From Leucaena leucocephala (lineage: Eukaryota; Streptophyta; Magnoliopsida; Fabales; Fabaceae): 64,000 nucleotides of DNA. Position numbers and translations under genes: made by a program. Shown piece after piece: positions 47,919 through 60,104 of this stretch. Each line of letters starts with the position of its first letter. Position 1 is the first letter of the stretch. The notes beneath the pieces are model-generated. The model was not told where the DNA came from and did not search any database. It saw only the letters and a program-made list of their open reading frames with translations. The stretch is taken from the NCBI GenBank assembly GCA_037074615.1, contig CM073537.1:14155989-14219988 (forward strand), written 5' to 3'.

Positions 47919-48592
47919 TATATTCAATATTAAGTATAATTTCCTCATTAATTGATGATTATTAAGGTTTTGAAAATAGACCAATTATCAAATTAGCCGA
48001 GAGAGTAGTTTAAATATTAATGATGCAATTGTAGTAGAATTGGGGTAAACATAATAATTATTAAAATAATATAATTTAATTAAAATATATAAAAATATTC
48101 ATATATATATATAACTTTAAGAATAATAATATTTAAATATAAAGGTATTAGTCACAATAAATATAATATTTATATATAAACCAAATCACACATAATCCAA
48201 ATCAATCAATTTGTCCAAAACTTTTGAGTGAATTGATTAAGATATTAGTTCATCAGTTTACTAATATGACTAGCTTAGTTTTAATACCATATGGGTTATG
48301 CACAAGCCTTAGGAATTCTTGCTTATACGAAACCAAAAATCACTATAAAGTCTCTAATCCTTATTAACTTCTTTTTTTTCTTAATTTTATGATGCAGATG
48401 TATTTCGACCTTTCTTAATTGTTCCTTAGATTGAAGCACATATTTATCGTGCTCCTTCTTTGATCATATTGGCGGAACTATTTTCTATTTTCCTTGTATG
48501 ATTGTCTACTCTAGATCTTGTACATTACTTAAAATTTAATACATTAATTATAATGTTTATGACTTCTAAATAATAAATCTTGTTAAACCTTA

Positions 48593-48982
48593 GGAAAAAA
48601 AATATTTTTTGTTCTTATAGTTTTGAGACTGAGTTGTAATTTAATTTTAAAACTTTAACTCAATACAACTTAGTCCTTATAGTTTTGATTCAGTTATAAC
48701 TCAATTTCTAAACTTTAACTCAATACAATTCAATCCCTATAGTTTAACTATTTAAAATATTAGTCTCTATATTTAAAAAAATAAAATCATATATTTGATG
48801 AAACTTATAGACGGAAGTTTTAAATGATTTAAAACTATAGAAACTAAATTATTGTAAGTTAAAGTTTAAAGACCGAGTTTCAACTAAATTAAAATTATAG
48901 ATATTGAGTTGCATTAAGTTAAAGTTTAATGACTAAATTACAACCGAATCAAAAGTATAAAAACCAAAAGATCAATTTTCCC
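48593..48982. mobile_element. MULE-type MITE
   Basis: This 390 bp palindromic element has arms that share TATAGTTTTGA, TTTAACTTAA/TTTAACTCAA and AACTCAAT-type blocks in opposite orientation. It is flanked by TAAACCTTA (48584-48592) and TAAACATTA (48983-48991), a 9 bp duplication with one mismatch. The 9 bp duplication and a GGAAAA/GGGAAAA start point to Mutator. Confidence 0.75.
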
Positions 48983-49023
48983 TAAACATTATTATATTAT
49001 ATATATAATACAAATATCTTATA

Positions 49024-49294
49024 CTCCCTCTAGTCATTAATATAAAAGTTAGATAACTAATTTTTGAATATTAAAAAATTAGTTAAATTAGTTATTTGTA
49101 ATAAATATATATTAGTTTTCTTCATATACCCTCTATACTCATGCATTCATATTACCCTTGAAAAAATCCCCTTTAATATTTGTAATCAATAGAGACCGAA
49201 GAAAAAATTATAAACTTAGAAAATAAAATGGATGAAATCTTATATTTATGATCAAATTCAACCCATAACTAGCTCTTATATTTGGGATAAAGAT
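49024..49294. mobile_element. Stowaway-like MITE
   Basis: It starts CTCCCTCTAGTCATTAATA after TA. Its right end, complement, contains TTATCCCAAATATAAGAGC. Typical Stowaway ends, but the right border is uncertain. Confidence 0.55.
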
Positions 49295-49779
49295 AATATT
49301 TGCCTATGAGAGAAATGGGTAGTTATTCACATTAGAACATTAATATTTTTTTAAGTAAACCTAGGGTATCCACTATAAAAAATAAGGACTAATCCCCTCA
49401 CTAGATTTTCAATATAGCCTTTAATACTCGCCGTTAGAAAACGTCAATTTTATTAACTCGTACATATCAACTTTGTTTTCTATGGTCATGAAATAACATG
49501 GTTGTTTAGTAGCAATCAAGTGATATAAAGAATGTTACACTCTTGTACCTAAATCTAAAGACTCTAACCTTTTCATTCACATAATTTTATTTAGAGATGA
49601 ATTAATATATAAATAATTGCCAAAGTCGTACACTCCTTGACTTGTCTCATTTTTCATTTTTTATGAATCCACCTAAACTTTTTTATACAAAAAAAATTAC
49701 TCTTGATACTCAAGGCCTTTTATTGTAGACAATGGCTTCTCTTTAAGACAATTGATCCATATCAGATTCAATGTCCCAC

Positions 49780-50832
49780 ACCCATCGTCTGTGAGTTCAA
49801 CTGACTAATAAGTAAAACATGCGACTATTTGGAGCGTATTCGATCCTTAGGGAGTACCACTTTGTTGTGGTTCCAGTCACGGCGCTTGGGGAGACATCCT
49901 AACTCTTAGGTGTCTAGGTTTATGCTTGAAGGTAGGGGTGTTCATGGGCAGGGCAATCCCCCTGCCCGGTGCCCTGCCCGAAAAAAGTATAGGCTGCATT
50001 TTGTAACCCGATGCCCAGCCCTGCCCGGTAAAAGCTCTAACCATTTTGGGCTGGGAATGGGCGGGCTGGGCGTACCCAAGTTGTGATGCCATGCTCATGT
50101 TGTGAAAAAAATCTGCAATTATAAACTTATAAAATAATATCATATTCATATGTCTTCAAGAGTTAAATAATATCTATAATCCATTAAAAATAAGATAACA
50201 AAAAGATAATAATTAAAGTCTTGAAATTCATTGCATATAAAAAAATATTGAAATCTAAGTAGTTTATAATTACAACTTTACATCAATTTTCCAAATGTTG
50301 ACAATGATGAAGTATCTAAAAAAAAATAATTATAATTTATAATGTAATTATATTATGATTAGTAAAGTTAAAAAAATCAATATAGTTATAAATATTAAAA
50401 GATACAACTTATGTACTTAACTACTTATATTTCTAAAATGACCATTTAGTCACCAGTAACTATCATATTCTCCCTTTCAAGTGTAGCATCTAGGGAGGAA
50501 ATAAAAAAATAAAAAAAAATAGGTGCTCATGGGCAGGACAGGGCAGGGCAACACCCCTGCCAGGTGCCCAGCCCGAAAAAAGCATGGGCTACATTTTACA
50601 GCCCGATGCCCAGCCCTGCCCTATATTTATCGGGCTGGGCAGGGCATTTTTTTTGTGGGCTCGGGTGGGCATACCGGGCCGCGGGCTTTATGAACACCCC
50701 TACTTGAAGGTAATTGACGGCTCGTCTTGTCCGACATTAGTATCACCTAAGAGGAAGAGAGACTTCGCCCTACCCTTAGATCGTAGGTGAGCCCAACCCT
50801 TTTTCAAAAATTCTTGTACCAAAAAAAGAGAA
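49780..50832 (+). mobile_element. SINE copy split by a hAT MITE
   Basis: The SINE halves are 49780-49932 and 50711-50832 (with CTTGAAGG duplicated by the insertion). Head: CCCATCGTCTGTGAGTTCAA, then B box GTATTCGATCC. Body: CCACTTTGTTGTGGTTCC, GGTGTCTAGGTTTATGC, GGCTCGTCTTGTCCGACATT. End: TTCTTGTACC plus A tail. Preceded by AGATTCAATGTCCCAC at 49764-49779 and followed by the same 16 bp at 50833-50848. Confidence 0.88.
49933..50702. mobile_element. hAT-type MITE with GGGCAGGGC ends
   Basis: This 770 bp insertion has perfect inverted ends TAGGGGTGTTCAT and a perfect 8 bp duplication CTTGAAGG (49925-49932, 50703-50710). GC-rich ends with repeated CTGCCC and GGGCTGGGC flank an AT-rich core. The ends are almost identical to those of the element at 3515, but the subterminal repeat differs. 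Confidence 0.93.
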
Positions 50833-50848
50833 AGATTCAATGTCCCAC

Positions 50849-51118
50849 ACCCATCATCCGTGGGTTCAGCTAGCGAAAGGATAAGACATACTACCATTTG
50901 GAGCGTGTTCGATCCTTGGGAAGTATTACTTTATTGTGGTTCCATTCACAGCGCTTGAGGAAGCATCTTAGCTCATAGGTGCCTAGGTTTATGCCTGAGG
51001 ATAATAGACGGCTCGCCCTACCCGACATTGGATCGTCTAGGAGGAAGGAAAATTTCTCTTTGCCTTTAGATCGTGGGTAAGCCTAACCCTTTTTCAAAAA
51101 ATTTTGTACAAAAACAAA
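50849..51118 (+). mobile_element. SINE copy, head-to-tail with the preceding one
   Basis: Head CCCATCATCCGTGGGTTCAG, B box GTGTTCGATCC, then the same body as the 40.1 and 49.8 kb copies, ending TTTTGTAC plus A tail. Flanked by AGATTCAATGTCCCAC at 50833-50848 and 51119-51134. The most complete copy of the family in the window, about 270 bp. Confidence 0.9.
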
Positions 51119-51305
51119 AGATTCAATGTCCCACCAATGATCTTCACGTACTTCACAATTCTCTTCAACCATATAGAGCCTCTTACACGGCAAAACACTT
51201 GCTTCCTCCTATAGTGTATGGGGACCAAAGACTATAATTTCAACCATAGTTTTCACACATAATTGTAGCCACATAATTGCTTTAGTTAATGGATACACAC
51301 ACATA

Positions 51306-51892
51306 GGGCCTATTTGGTATGCCCTCAAATCATGGTTTGAAAAGGGCTTATAGCCCAAACCTTGGTTTAAGAAAATTTTAAAACAAACAGCCATATTTGT
51401 CCATAAATGCTTTTGGACAAAACCATCGTTTAAAACCATGGTTTTGAATAAGCTATTGAAACTAGCTTTTGGAATAGTAAAAGAGCTTATGGATTATCTA
51501 ATTAGTATCTTATACCCTCTCTCCTCTCTCCTACTTTTTCTTACACTCTCTTTCCTCTCTCCTACTTCTTCTTATACCCTCTCTCCTCTCTCCTATTTCT
51601 TCTTACGCTCTCTTTCCTCTCTCCTATTTTTTCTTACACCCTCTCTCATCTCTCCTACTTTTTTTTACACCCTCTCTCCTCTCTCTTCTCTTTTCTCTAT
51701 CTCTCTCCTCTCTCTTACTTTTAATCAAATCATACCCTTTTTGGTAATTTACTAATATAAAAAATCATTCTAAAAATAACTATCCAAACACTTATTTATT
51801 CATAATCACTTTTTTCCATAAACTCTTCTCTAAAAGCCATTTTCCATAAGTTGTCTATAAGCCCTTTTTTAAAATCCTATCCAAACAGGCCC
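51306..51892. mobile_element. GGGCCTGTTTGG-type MITE with CT-rich core
   Basis: The left end is GGGCCTATTTGG and the complement of the right end is GGGCCTGTTTGGATAGG. ATA flanks both sides (51303-51305, 51893-51895). The pyrimidine tract at 51515-51715 repeats TCTCCTACTTTTTCTTACACC-like units of about 27-32 bp. The frame across it is an artefact. Confidence 0.8.
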
Positions 51893-51895
51893 ATA

Positions 51896-54020
51896 GCCTA
51901 TAACTATGTTAGGGACCTTCAATTTTGTAACCCTAATAAATTAGGATCAAAGTTCAATTTCATTATAGAAGTTTTCGCATATGAGCTATAAATATCTGAA
52001 AATTTTATAAATCAATATCACCCTGACCGTTAAAAATATTAACTTTCAACGTTAACTTTTTAACAATTATAGCAACTTTGCTCCTTTTTTAATATTTTCA
52101 GAGCAATACTGATCTAATAAAACCTTCCAAATACCCACAATATCTATACAAAAACCTATTCATAATTCTTGATCAAATCACAAGACACTTCATAATTGAA
52201 CTCCTTAAGGACATTTCAATAAGCATTTGCAACAAGAAAATGTAAATGATCTATAACTCTTTTACAGAGTTCATTTTTAATATTTTTTTTGCTGGAAAAG
52301 AACATAGTTGAGATCTATGGGTTTGCTTTATACAACCACGGACATACCATAATGTTTTAAATGTTTATCCATAACTTCAAGAAATATAGCATGTGATACT
52401 AGGATAGAACACATCAAACCCGGATTCAACTTGTTTTTCCAAGTTTCTATGATTAGAGTTAGCTGAGATCTCTATAAGTGTCAAAAGGAATAAACAACAT
52501 TATTCTGACAACTAAAAACATCTTTATTAGTAGATATGCTAGGTAATAAATTGAGAGATAAGATTTAAGTTAAACCATAGATCCCAAAACAATATAGGAG
52601 CGGCTAGAGCACAAGATAGTAAGTACAAGTTATGATCACAATCCTCTAAAGAGGTATTCTAATGTCAATAACAAATCATTAAATATAAATGGAATACAGA
52701 CTATCCAATGTAAACCTAATATGTTTACATAATAATTGTAAGTAGGCTTATATGTTATTTCCATCTAAAATATTGATCCTTATAATTTAATAAAAACCAT
52801 CCATGGGACTAAAATCAAAATACGTACAAACTTGAGGGACAAAAAATTGTATGAACTCTTGTAAGTAAATTAATCATTTGATATTTTTGAAATATAATTA
52901 ATTTATTATTTTAATAATGAATTCAAAGTAAAGTAATCCATAATCTGTAAATTAAACCATTTTCAACGGGGATGAAGATACAAGAAATCTAGGAGTTTAA
53001 CCGTAGTTTACAAGAATATGAGTTCAAATGCTGATGATTGGTGGATAATATGCAAGTAACTTTATAAGCGCTCTTTGAGCCAAGACACGTCTTATACCTA
53101 ATGAACACCTAACATCCAACTCACTCAAATTTTCAATTATTGAAAAGAACAAAAAGGAAGATACAAGAGATCTCACAAGGATGGTAGTCTGCTTCTGGAT
53201 GAGATTGAGCCCAACCCTTCCATGTGTGTTGCTCTAATGGCTGGTCACTACTCATAATTTACTTACTATGTACGTGGGACGGTGCTCTGCACGTGCAGTT
53301 TCAGTGCACATGGGATCTAAATTGTGGGAAATGCTCTGCACTTGATTGCCACGTCTCGTTGAGAGAATTTCCACTATCAGCTGTTATAGTATTTGTCAAC
53401 TCTCTATTGGCCCTACACAGGTTCAATTATTGGGAGTCAACAGAATAGTCAACTTTTTTCTGATTGTGTATTTGAAAATCATCGACATCTAGATTCATTT
53501 CTAGAGTTTGACTTACCACTGAGGACTATGTAATAATGGGGCAAACTGCTAAGTTAAACAAGATCTTAACAAAAGCAATATGGTTTTTGTATATAGTAGA
53601 CCGATAACTACCAGAGTTGGTCGGTTGAGATGATAAGAGGAAAAGAACTAATGGATAGCATTCTTTCAGCATTTGTCAAATACCTGCATTTCAAAAAGTC
53701 TAATAATTGTTTAACTTTATAAGCTGAACAATTCAATATCAACATATATACTTGCCAACTTCTACACTTTTTAACTGTTAACAACATGAGAGAGTTGAGA
53801 AACACAGTGGAAAAGACTTCCATCACTTCTATGAGTATGGGAATCAATAATGGATCAGCTAATTCATCAATAGATTTTGACAATCTTTTATTTAATTCTA
53901 AATTTAAAAGTTTATAATTACATCTTTATTTTTTTACTTCAGATGTAGTTATACATTTAGTATTAAAATTATGTCAATATAAACATTCTAATTTTAGATT
54001 TATCATCAAAGTTTTTGCTA
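51896..54020. other. Gene-free stretch
   Basis: No supported gene. The least AT-rich part, 53160-53460, has a 74-codon frame (53224-53448) and two CACGTG-like or ACGTGG motifs but no family resemblance. No transposon ends were identified. Confidence 0.45.
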
Positions 54021-54023
54021 GTA

Positions 54024-54285
54024 ACTCTTCTGATCCTTAATATAGGATCTAATTGAGGAGTTGATCTTAGTCCTAAATATAAGACATATTTCCTATATTT
54101 ATCAACTTTTATACAAATTACCCCTACTGATACTCCCTCAATAATAATAAAGTAAAAGGTAGAGAGAGGGAGTTAAGGAAGATGATTAGCGTGTTTTAAA
54201 AAAAAAAACTATATTAGCTAATTTAACTAACTTATTTAATCTAATCAAATTAGTTAAATAGGTTCTATATTAAAGACCTTAGGAG
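54024..54285. mobile_element. Stowaway-like MITE
   Basis: The left end ACTCTTCTGATCCTTAATAT and the complement of the right end CTCCTAAGGTCTTTAATATA match well, flanked by TA on both sides. Another CTCCCTCAATAAT start occurs inside at about 54133. Confidence 0.6.
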
Positions 54286-54289
54286 TATT

Positions 54290-55665
54290 AAATTTGTCCG
54301 AATAACCAGCCATGTATCATATTGGTACTTTAAATCAATATTAAAAAAATATTGGACAGGCATGATCACGGTTCAATGGTGGGAGTGCAGTCAAACTGGT
54401 CATGAATAAATTATCATCTTTTCAATTGTATATGCTTAAAATAATCATCCATGACAGTAAAAATGATATTTAAACTCAGAAAAATAATATACATGCAGTA
54501 AAGAGGTCATATTTATCCATTCTATACTCCATAATGTTTATTCAAAATGTATACTTATTTTATAATTTATTTATAATTTTAGAATACACACACAGATACA
54601 TATTTCTTATCTATTTGCTCATTATTCTTCATTTTCCAATACTTATTCGGTATAGATATGCATAAATCATAGTTTAGACCAGGTCGATCGGATTCTTGCT
54701 ACTCAATTTTCCTATTGAAACTGAACTAGACAAGTACCTAATTCCCAATCCAACTGATTAAATCGACCAGTCTGACTCTTTGAACACTGCTTTAAACATA
54801 CATCGTTCAAGTCAATTCAGGTTCATCCAAATCACTAAGTTGCATCACATGTGGTACAATTTATTTCAGTTCGTTTCTTTAGTTCCTTTTATAGTTTTAT
54901 TCCTTTTTATGGACACAAATCATGTTGCGAGGAGCACACAGATTAGTCACATCAAAAAAATTTGACAACCAATAAATGTTTAACAACAAGAACTAAATTA
55001 ATTTTTTCAAAAGAAACAAAGACCAAATTACAAAATTTTTCACCATCAATAGAATAACTTAACCTAGAAATATATTATCTTTATGCCTTCTGGTAGTAAA
55101 GTTAGAGCAGCTAGCCTTTATTATTTGAAAAGACTGACAATTCAGTAAGATCTACCCATGTGCAAATACATCCATAATTACGTTGAAAAAATATTGTGGT
55201 TAAAATGCTTTGAGGTCAAAATGGTCATAGGGGCATGCTTTAAGAAGTAAAAAGTCCTTTCATTTTTCCACCTATGCAGAAAAACAAAAGGGTAGGGAAG
55301 CTTTCTCATACATGTGGGGTAGGAAAAGCACTTCAAAGAGCCAGCCAAGGTAGAGTGGTTCACAGCCTTCTTGACCCAAATCAATCTATCCTGCCAAAAA
55401 GGAGACTGCAATGTGTTCTTGTTGCATGTTCTAGATTCCACATATTCCCCAAATTCTCCTCAATCAACATCACCTTTTATATTTTCTTAATAATATTCTT
55501 AAAAAAATATCTGGGTAAACAAATTTTGAATTTATCCTACAACCTTCCACCTCCTATTGCGATAAAGCTAATCCCTACCTTCATCATGGACCAATGGAGA
55601 TCTCCCTCAATTGCATAGTGTGGAGATCCCTTTCAAGCTCATTGTTGTAGTATTCGTTGAGCTCT
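54290..55665. other. Upstream region of the transporter gene
   Basis: No gene is supported. 54640-54790 is somewhat richer in G and C and might be a decayed hAT remnant. 55260-55450 is less AT-rich, with a frame of 114 codons that resembles nothing. It probably includes the promoter of the NPF gene. Confidence 0.45.
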
Positions 55666-55669
55666 TTCC

Positions 55670-55678
55670 CTATAAAAG
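55670..55678 (+). promoter_or_regulatory. TATA box of the NPF gene
   Basis: CTATAAAAGG sits about 120 bp upstream of the proposed start codon. With the usual spacing of about 30 bp, transcription would begin near 55700, leaving a leader of about 90 bases. Confidence 0.7.
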
Positions 55679-55793
55679 GGGAAGTTCACTCCACAACCAT
55701 CAGTTGTGAGTTGAGGCCTAGACTAACAAGCTTCCTAGCTTTCAGTTTAAGCCGTTCAAGCTCTTTCCTTTGAGGGGAACTGAACCTCTGAAA

Positions 55794-58700
55794 ATGGTTA
55801 GTAGTCTGTGATATGTCTCTTAATCAATGGCAATTGAAACTTGAAATATTATTCTTGTATTTCAAGTTTTTTTCCTCGTATTTCAGGATGGGAAGATGAG
55901 TTGGACAGTTTCTGATGCTGTGGACTACAAAGGTTTCCCAGCTGACAGAACCAAAACTGGTGGTTGGGTACCTGCTGCTCTTATTCTAGGTTTGTTTTCC
56001 CCCCTCATCCCATTGATGCAATATGAATGCCCATATTCCTCTCTCTCTCTCTCTCTTTCTCTCTCAACTGTGCAAGTTTCTCTTACACGACTTACAATGA
56101 AGCATCAAATTTTAAAAATAGATACGTGTCTACTATCATGTTATACATAAGAAGACATTTTAAAAGCACATAAGATACCGCATCTTGCTGTGTCACATTA
56201 TCCATATAATCTAATGCTTGGTAATGCATCAAAACAGAGCTTTACTCAGAATATATGTACATCAGACTTGTACTGTGTACCCTAAGTTTCCCTCACAACT
56301 TAGAGCAAAAGAATGGTGCTAAGGAGGGTTGGCGTTTTCAATGAAGGGTAATATTGCAACAGATAGAATTTGGTGTGTTCAAAGCATCTAGCAAGGAGAA
56401 TCAGGATCCAGATCCATATTTGGAGTTCTGTTTCTCCTCAACAGGAGTTTTTTTTATAATATTTAATTTGATTTTCATAGTTTTCATTTTTTTGGGTGGC
56501 AACTGACACAGAGGATGGAGCAGAACTCAGGGAAACGTCTCAACAAAAGAACAATAATACTACTAATGATAATTCTTATGTCACTATCTGTTTGGAATAT
56601 ACAGGGAAAGGGCGTAATATGATCTACGGAACCTTGTGATTGATTATGGAGATATTCCACATCTTCAATAGTTTGTTTTTATCTTTACTTTATCCCCCAC
56701 TTTTCCTAAAGATTTAGCTTTGTTTTTTTGCATACATTTTCTCTTTTTGAATGCTCAGCTTCACTTTTGAATGACATTCTACCTCCGAACGTAAAATTAT
56801 TCTCTTAGTAAAATAACACAATCACCCATCAACCTGCTTCTCTGTAATCCTTCTTCTGTTTTTAAATATTTTTAAATTTCTGCCAAGAAAACTGAGAATT
56901 ATTTATCAAACGGGATAACAGCAAAGAGCCCAAAAATAAAAAAAAGCATTTCACATTTCTGCTATAGCCAAAAAGGACGTCCTTCTGTCAGCATGCATCA
57001 ATAGACACATGGTGCAGGACCCACCACCTAAAGAGAGAGTGAGTTTATGACGCTCACATCCCTCAATCTGTCTCTCTCTAGCATGATGAAGCTCAGCTTT
57101 GCACGCTAAAAAGAGAGGATGAGTTTGCTACTTTAGCAAGAAATCAATCCGGCTTGAGAGCTCCTTTGCAAATGGAAGGTCGTATGCCCCACTAATTCCC
57201 AAAAAACAATAAAGCAAGAGATCAATCAATCCCATAACTCATTATCATCATTCATCACTAGGTCATAGATGTTTTGCTACGTCATGGACTAATCACCCAA
57301 AACAATAGGAATTTAAACATAGGCCAAGAATAATATTATTATAATTTCTAACAAAAAAAAAAGTTTAACAGCAATGAATTTAGAGAAGAAGCTAATTTCT
57401 ACAATCTTACAGGGATTGAAATTGTTGAGAGGCTCTCCACCATGGGGATTGCAGTCAACCTGGTAACATACTTGATTGGGACCATGCATCTGCCAAGCTC
57501 TACCTCAGCCAATATCGTCACTGACTTTATGGGCACATCATTCCTTCTGTGCTTGCTTGGAGGCTTTCTAGCTGATTCCTTTCTTGGCAGATACAAGACC
57601 ATCGCAATATTCTCCTCAATACAAACACTGGTTAGTCCTATTACAGCTATTCTTGGACCAGCAAGTTACATTCCTGATCAAATATCATCCTTATTCTGAA
57701 CTATTCAGCATATAACACAGTTTTCAGCAAGTCCAAAGGATAGACTAACTAATATGCTGACAATTTAATTGTTATTATGCTAATATACTAAGACTTTTGA
57801 TATACTGACAATTATTATTATTACTACTGCTTTTTATTCATAACATTATATTTGCTCATTAGAGCCCATCTATGAAACACTAATATTGAAGAAAATAATA
57901 ATAATGATAATACACGTCTCAAACTCAATACAATATAATGGAGACGATTTTTTTATTTTGTGTTGCAGTTTTCATGTTATTACACGTTTGTATTTTTGTC
58001 AAAATTCATGCTTTGTATCTACTTTGTTTTGACTGTTAAAAGATTGAGGATTTCAGGGTACTGCCACTTTAGCAATCTCAACAAAACTACCACAACTAAG
58101 TCCACCAACTTGCACCACTTCCAGCAGTAACAATTGCAAGCCAGCTAATGGATTCCAAATGGGAATTTTATACATGGCCCTGTACCTTATTGCACTAGGG
58201 ACAGGTGGCCTAAAGTCTAGTGTCTCAGGATTCGGAACTGATCAATTTGATGACAAAGATGAGAAGGAGAAATCTCAAATGGCCTATTTCTTTAACAGGT
58301 TCTTCTTGTTCATTAGTTTTGGGACTCTGATGGCTGTAACAGTACTCGTTTATATACAAGATGAAGTGGGTCGAAGTTGGGCATATGGAATTTGCTCTGT
58401 TTCTATGCTCATAGCCATTTTGGTATTCTTATACGGAACTAAAAGATACAGATACAAGAAAAGTATGGGAAGCCCCATAGTCCACATTTTCCAAGTCATT
58501 GTTGCTTCCATAAGGAAAAAGAAGATGGACCTCCCATACAACATTGGCTCTTTGTATGAGGACACTCCTGAGGCTTCAAGAATAGAGCACACTGATCAGT
58601 TCCGGTTAGTTTATCTCCCTCTTCCCTTTTGTGAGCCAATTCATATAACTGGAATTGAAGAAACTGTCATAATAAGTAATAACAGTTTCTTTCTTTTCTC

Positions 58701-60104
58701 TTTTTGTCAATTTAATTCAAAATAAATACGCATCCTCACACATAAATCCCCATGATCACTTGTTATTATAATCTCTAACACTTCTACCATTTGTAATAGT
58801 TTTCTGGAGAAAGCTGCCATTGTAGCAGAAGATGATTTTGAAAAGAATATGTATGGTTCTGCACCAAACCCGTGGAAATTATGCTCATTGACAAGGGTGG
58901 AAGAGGTGAAAATGATGGTGAGACTCCTACCAACTTGGGCCACAACCATCATATTCTGGACTACATATGCCCAAATGATCACCTTTTCAGTTGAACAAGC
59001 CTCCACCATGGAAAGGTCCATTGGAAAATTCCAGATTCCTGCAGGCTCTCTCACGGTCTTCTTTGTGGCTGCCATCCTAATCACTCTGGGTGGTTACGAC
59101 CGACTCATCATGCCCCTTTGGAAAAAGTGGAAAGGCAAACCAGGTAAAAGACAAAGGATCCAATATTTAGTTACGTTTAAACATTACAGCCCCATAACTT
59201 GTTCAATACATAACAACTGCACCTTAAATATATTTAAAACAAGATTTCAAAGCTATACTGCAAAACTTAAAAAAGAAAAAAAGAATACGGAAACAGAGAT
59301 AAGAATCAAACTATATAGTTAGCTAATAACACAAAGTGATGTCTATCTATGTGAAAGAGAAGGAAAATCAGCATGGTGCGCTCACTGCATACAATTTATA
59401 TATGCAAGAGGTTAGCATCCATGAGCTTAGGTATACCGTTCAACTCTTAGCTATACCAATCATAAATTGACCAATTAAGCTACGAGTTCAAGTGTTCAAC
59501 CATGTAAAAGATAACAAAATTGTAACCCTTGGAAACAAGAGAAATTGATATAGTTCCTCTTTTGAGTGTTACAGGATTCACCAACCTGCAAAGGATTGCA
59601 ATTGGCCTTGTGCTTTCAACATTGGGAATGGCCGTTGCCGCATTGTGCGAGACAAAAAGATTAGCAGCGGCGAAAGGCGTCACCGACGACACAAAAACGC
59701 TGCCCATAACCGTTTTCCTTCTAATCCCACAATTCTTCCTAGTGGGTGCAGGAGAAGCCTTTATCTACACAGGCCAACTCGATTTCTTCATAACCCAATC
59801 CCCAAAAAGCATGAAAACCATGAGCACAGGCCTCTTCCTCACGACTCTGTCGCTAGGGTTCTTCGTCAGTAGCTTCCTGGTATCGGTCGTGAAGAAAGTG
59901 ACCGGTACCAATGATGGACAAGGATGGCTCACCGACGACATCAACCGTGGAAGGCTTGATCTGTTCTACGCGCTGCTAACCATACTGAGTCTCATCAACC
60001 TTGTAGCATTTCTGGTGTGTGCGATTTGGTACAAGCCAAATAAGCCTAAATCTTCCGTGCAAATGGAGGCGATTGATCGTTCCAATGCAGAAGAGAAGTG
60101 CTGA
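55794..60104 (+). CDS. NPF6.2: NPF6-type NRT1/PTR family transporter (NPF6.2-like)
   Basis: Six exons fit one open frame of 1746 bases: 55794-55796, 55887-55989, 57413-57630, 58057-58604, 58800-59143 and 59575-60104, all with GT-AG borders. The product has 581 residues, close to the 577 or so of Arabidopsis NPF6.2. It is a proton-coupled major-facilitator protein with 12 membrane helices, probably at the plasma membrane. Visible marks are the N-terminal DAVDYKGFPADR...GGW, the proton-coupling ExxER motif (EIVER, residues 38-42), GTMHLPSSTSANIVTDF, FLGRYKT with Thr98 at the site of the regulatory Thr101 of NPF6.3, SGFGTDQFDDKD, FFNRFF, GEAFIYTGQLDFF and STGLFLTTLSLGFFVSS. The His that binds nitrate in NPF6.3 is Tyr here (FWTTYAQ). 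Family members move nitrate, hormones or other solutes, so the substrate cannot be read from sequence. The first exon seems to be only the ATG. Confidence 0.95.
55990..57412 (+). other. Long second intron of the NPF gene with a CT microsatellite
   Basis: 1423 bp between CTA-G and GG-ATT. It contains a (CT)n run at about 56039-56065 and a purine/pyrimidine-rich patch at 57020-57130. No other gene is seen inside. Confidence 0.85.

Noticed and set aside
53224..53448. 74-codon frame with ACGTG motifs
   Set aside because: No family likeness, no splice partners, and the motifs are too short to support a promoter.
55274..55618. 114-codon frame upstream of the NPF gene
   Set aside because: No family resemblance, and it lies in the probable promoter region. 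The antisense frame of 87 codons is equally unsupported.
59415..59500. SINE or tRNA-like sequence in NPF intron 5 (TACGAGTTCAAGTG)
   Set aside because: The B-box likeness is weak, there is no A tail and no target duplication was found.
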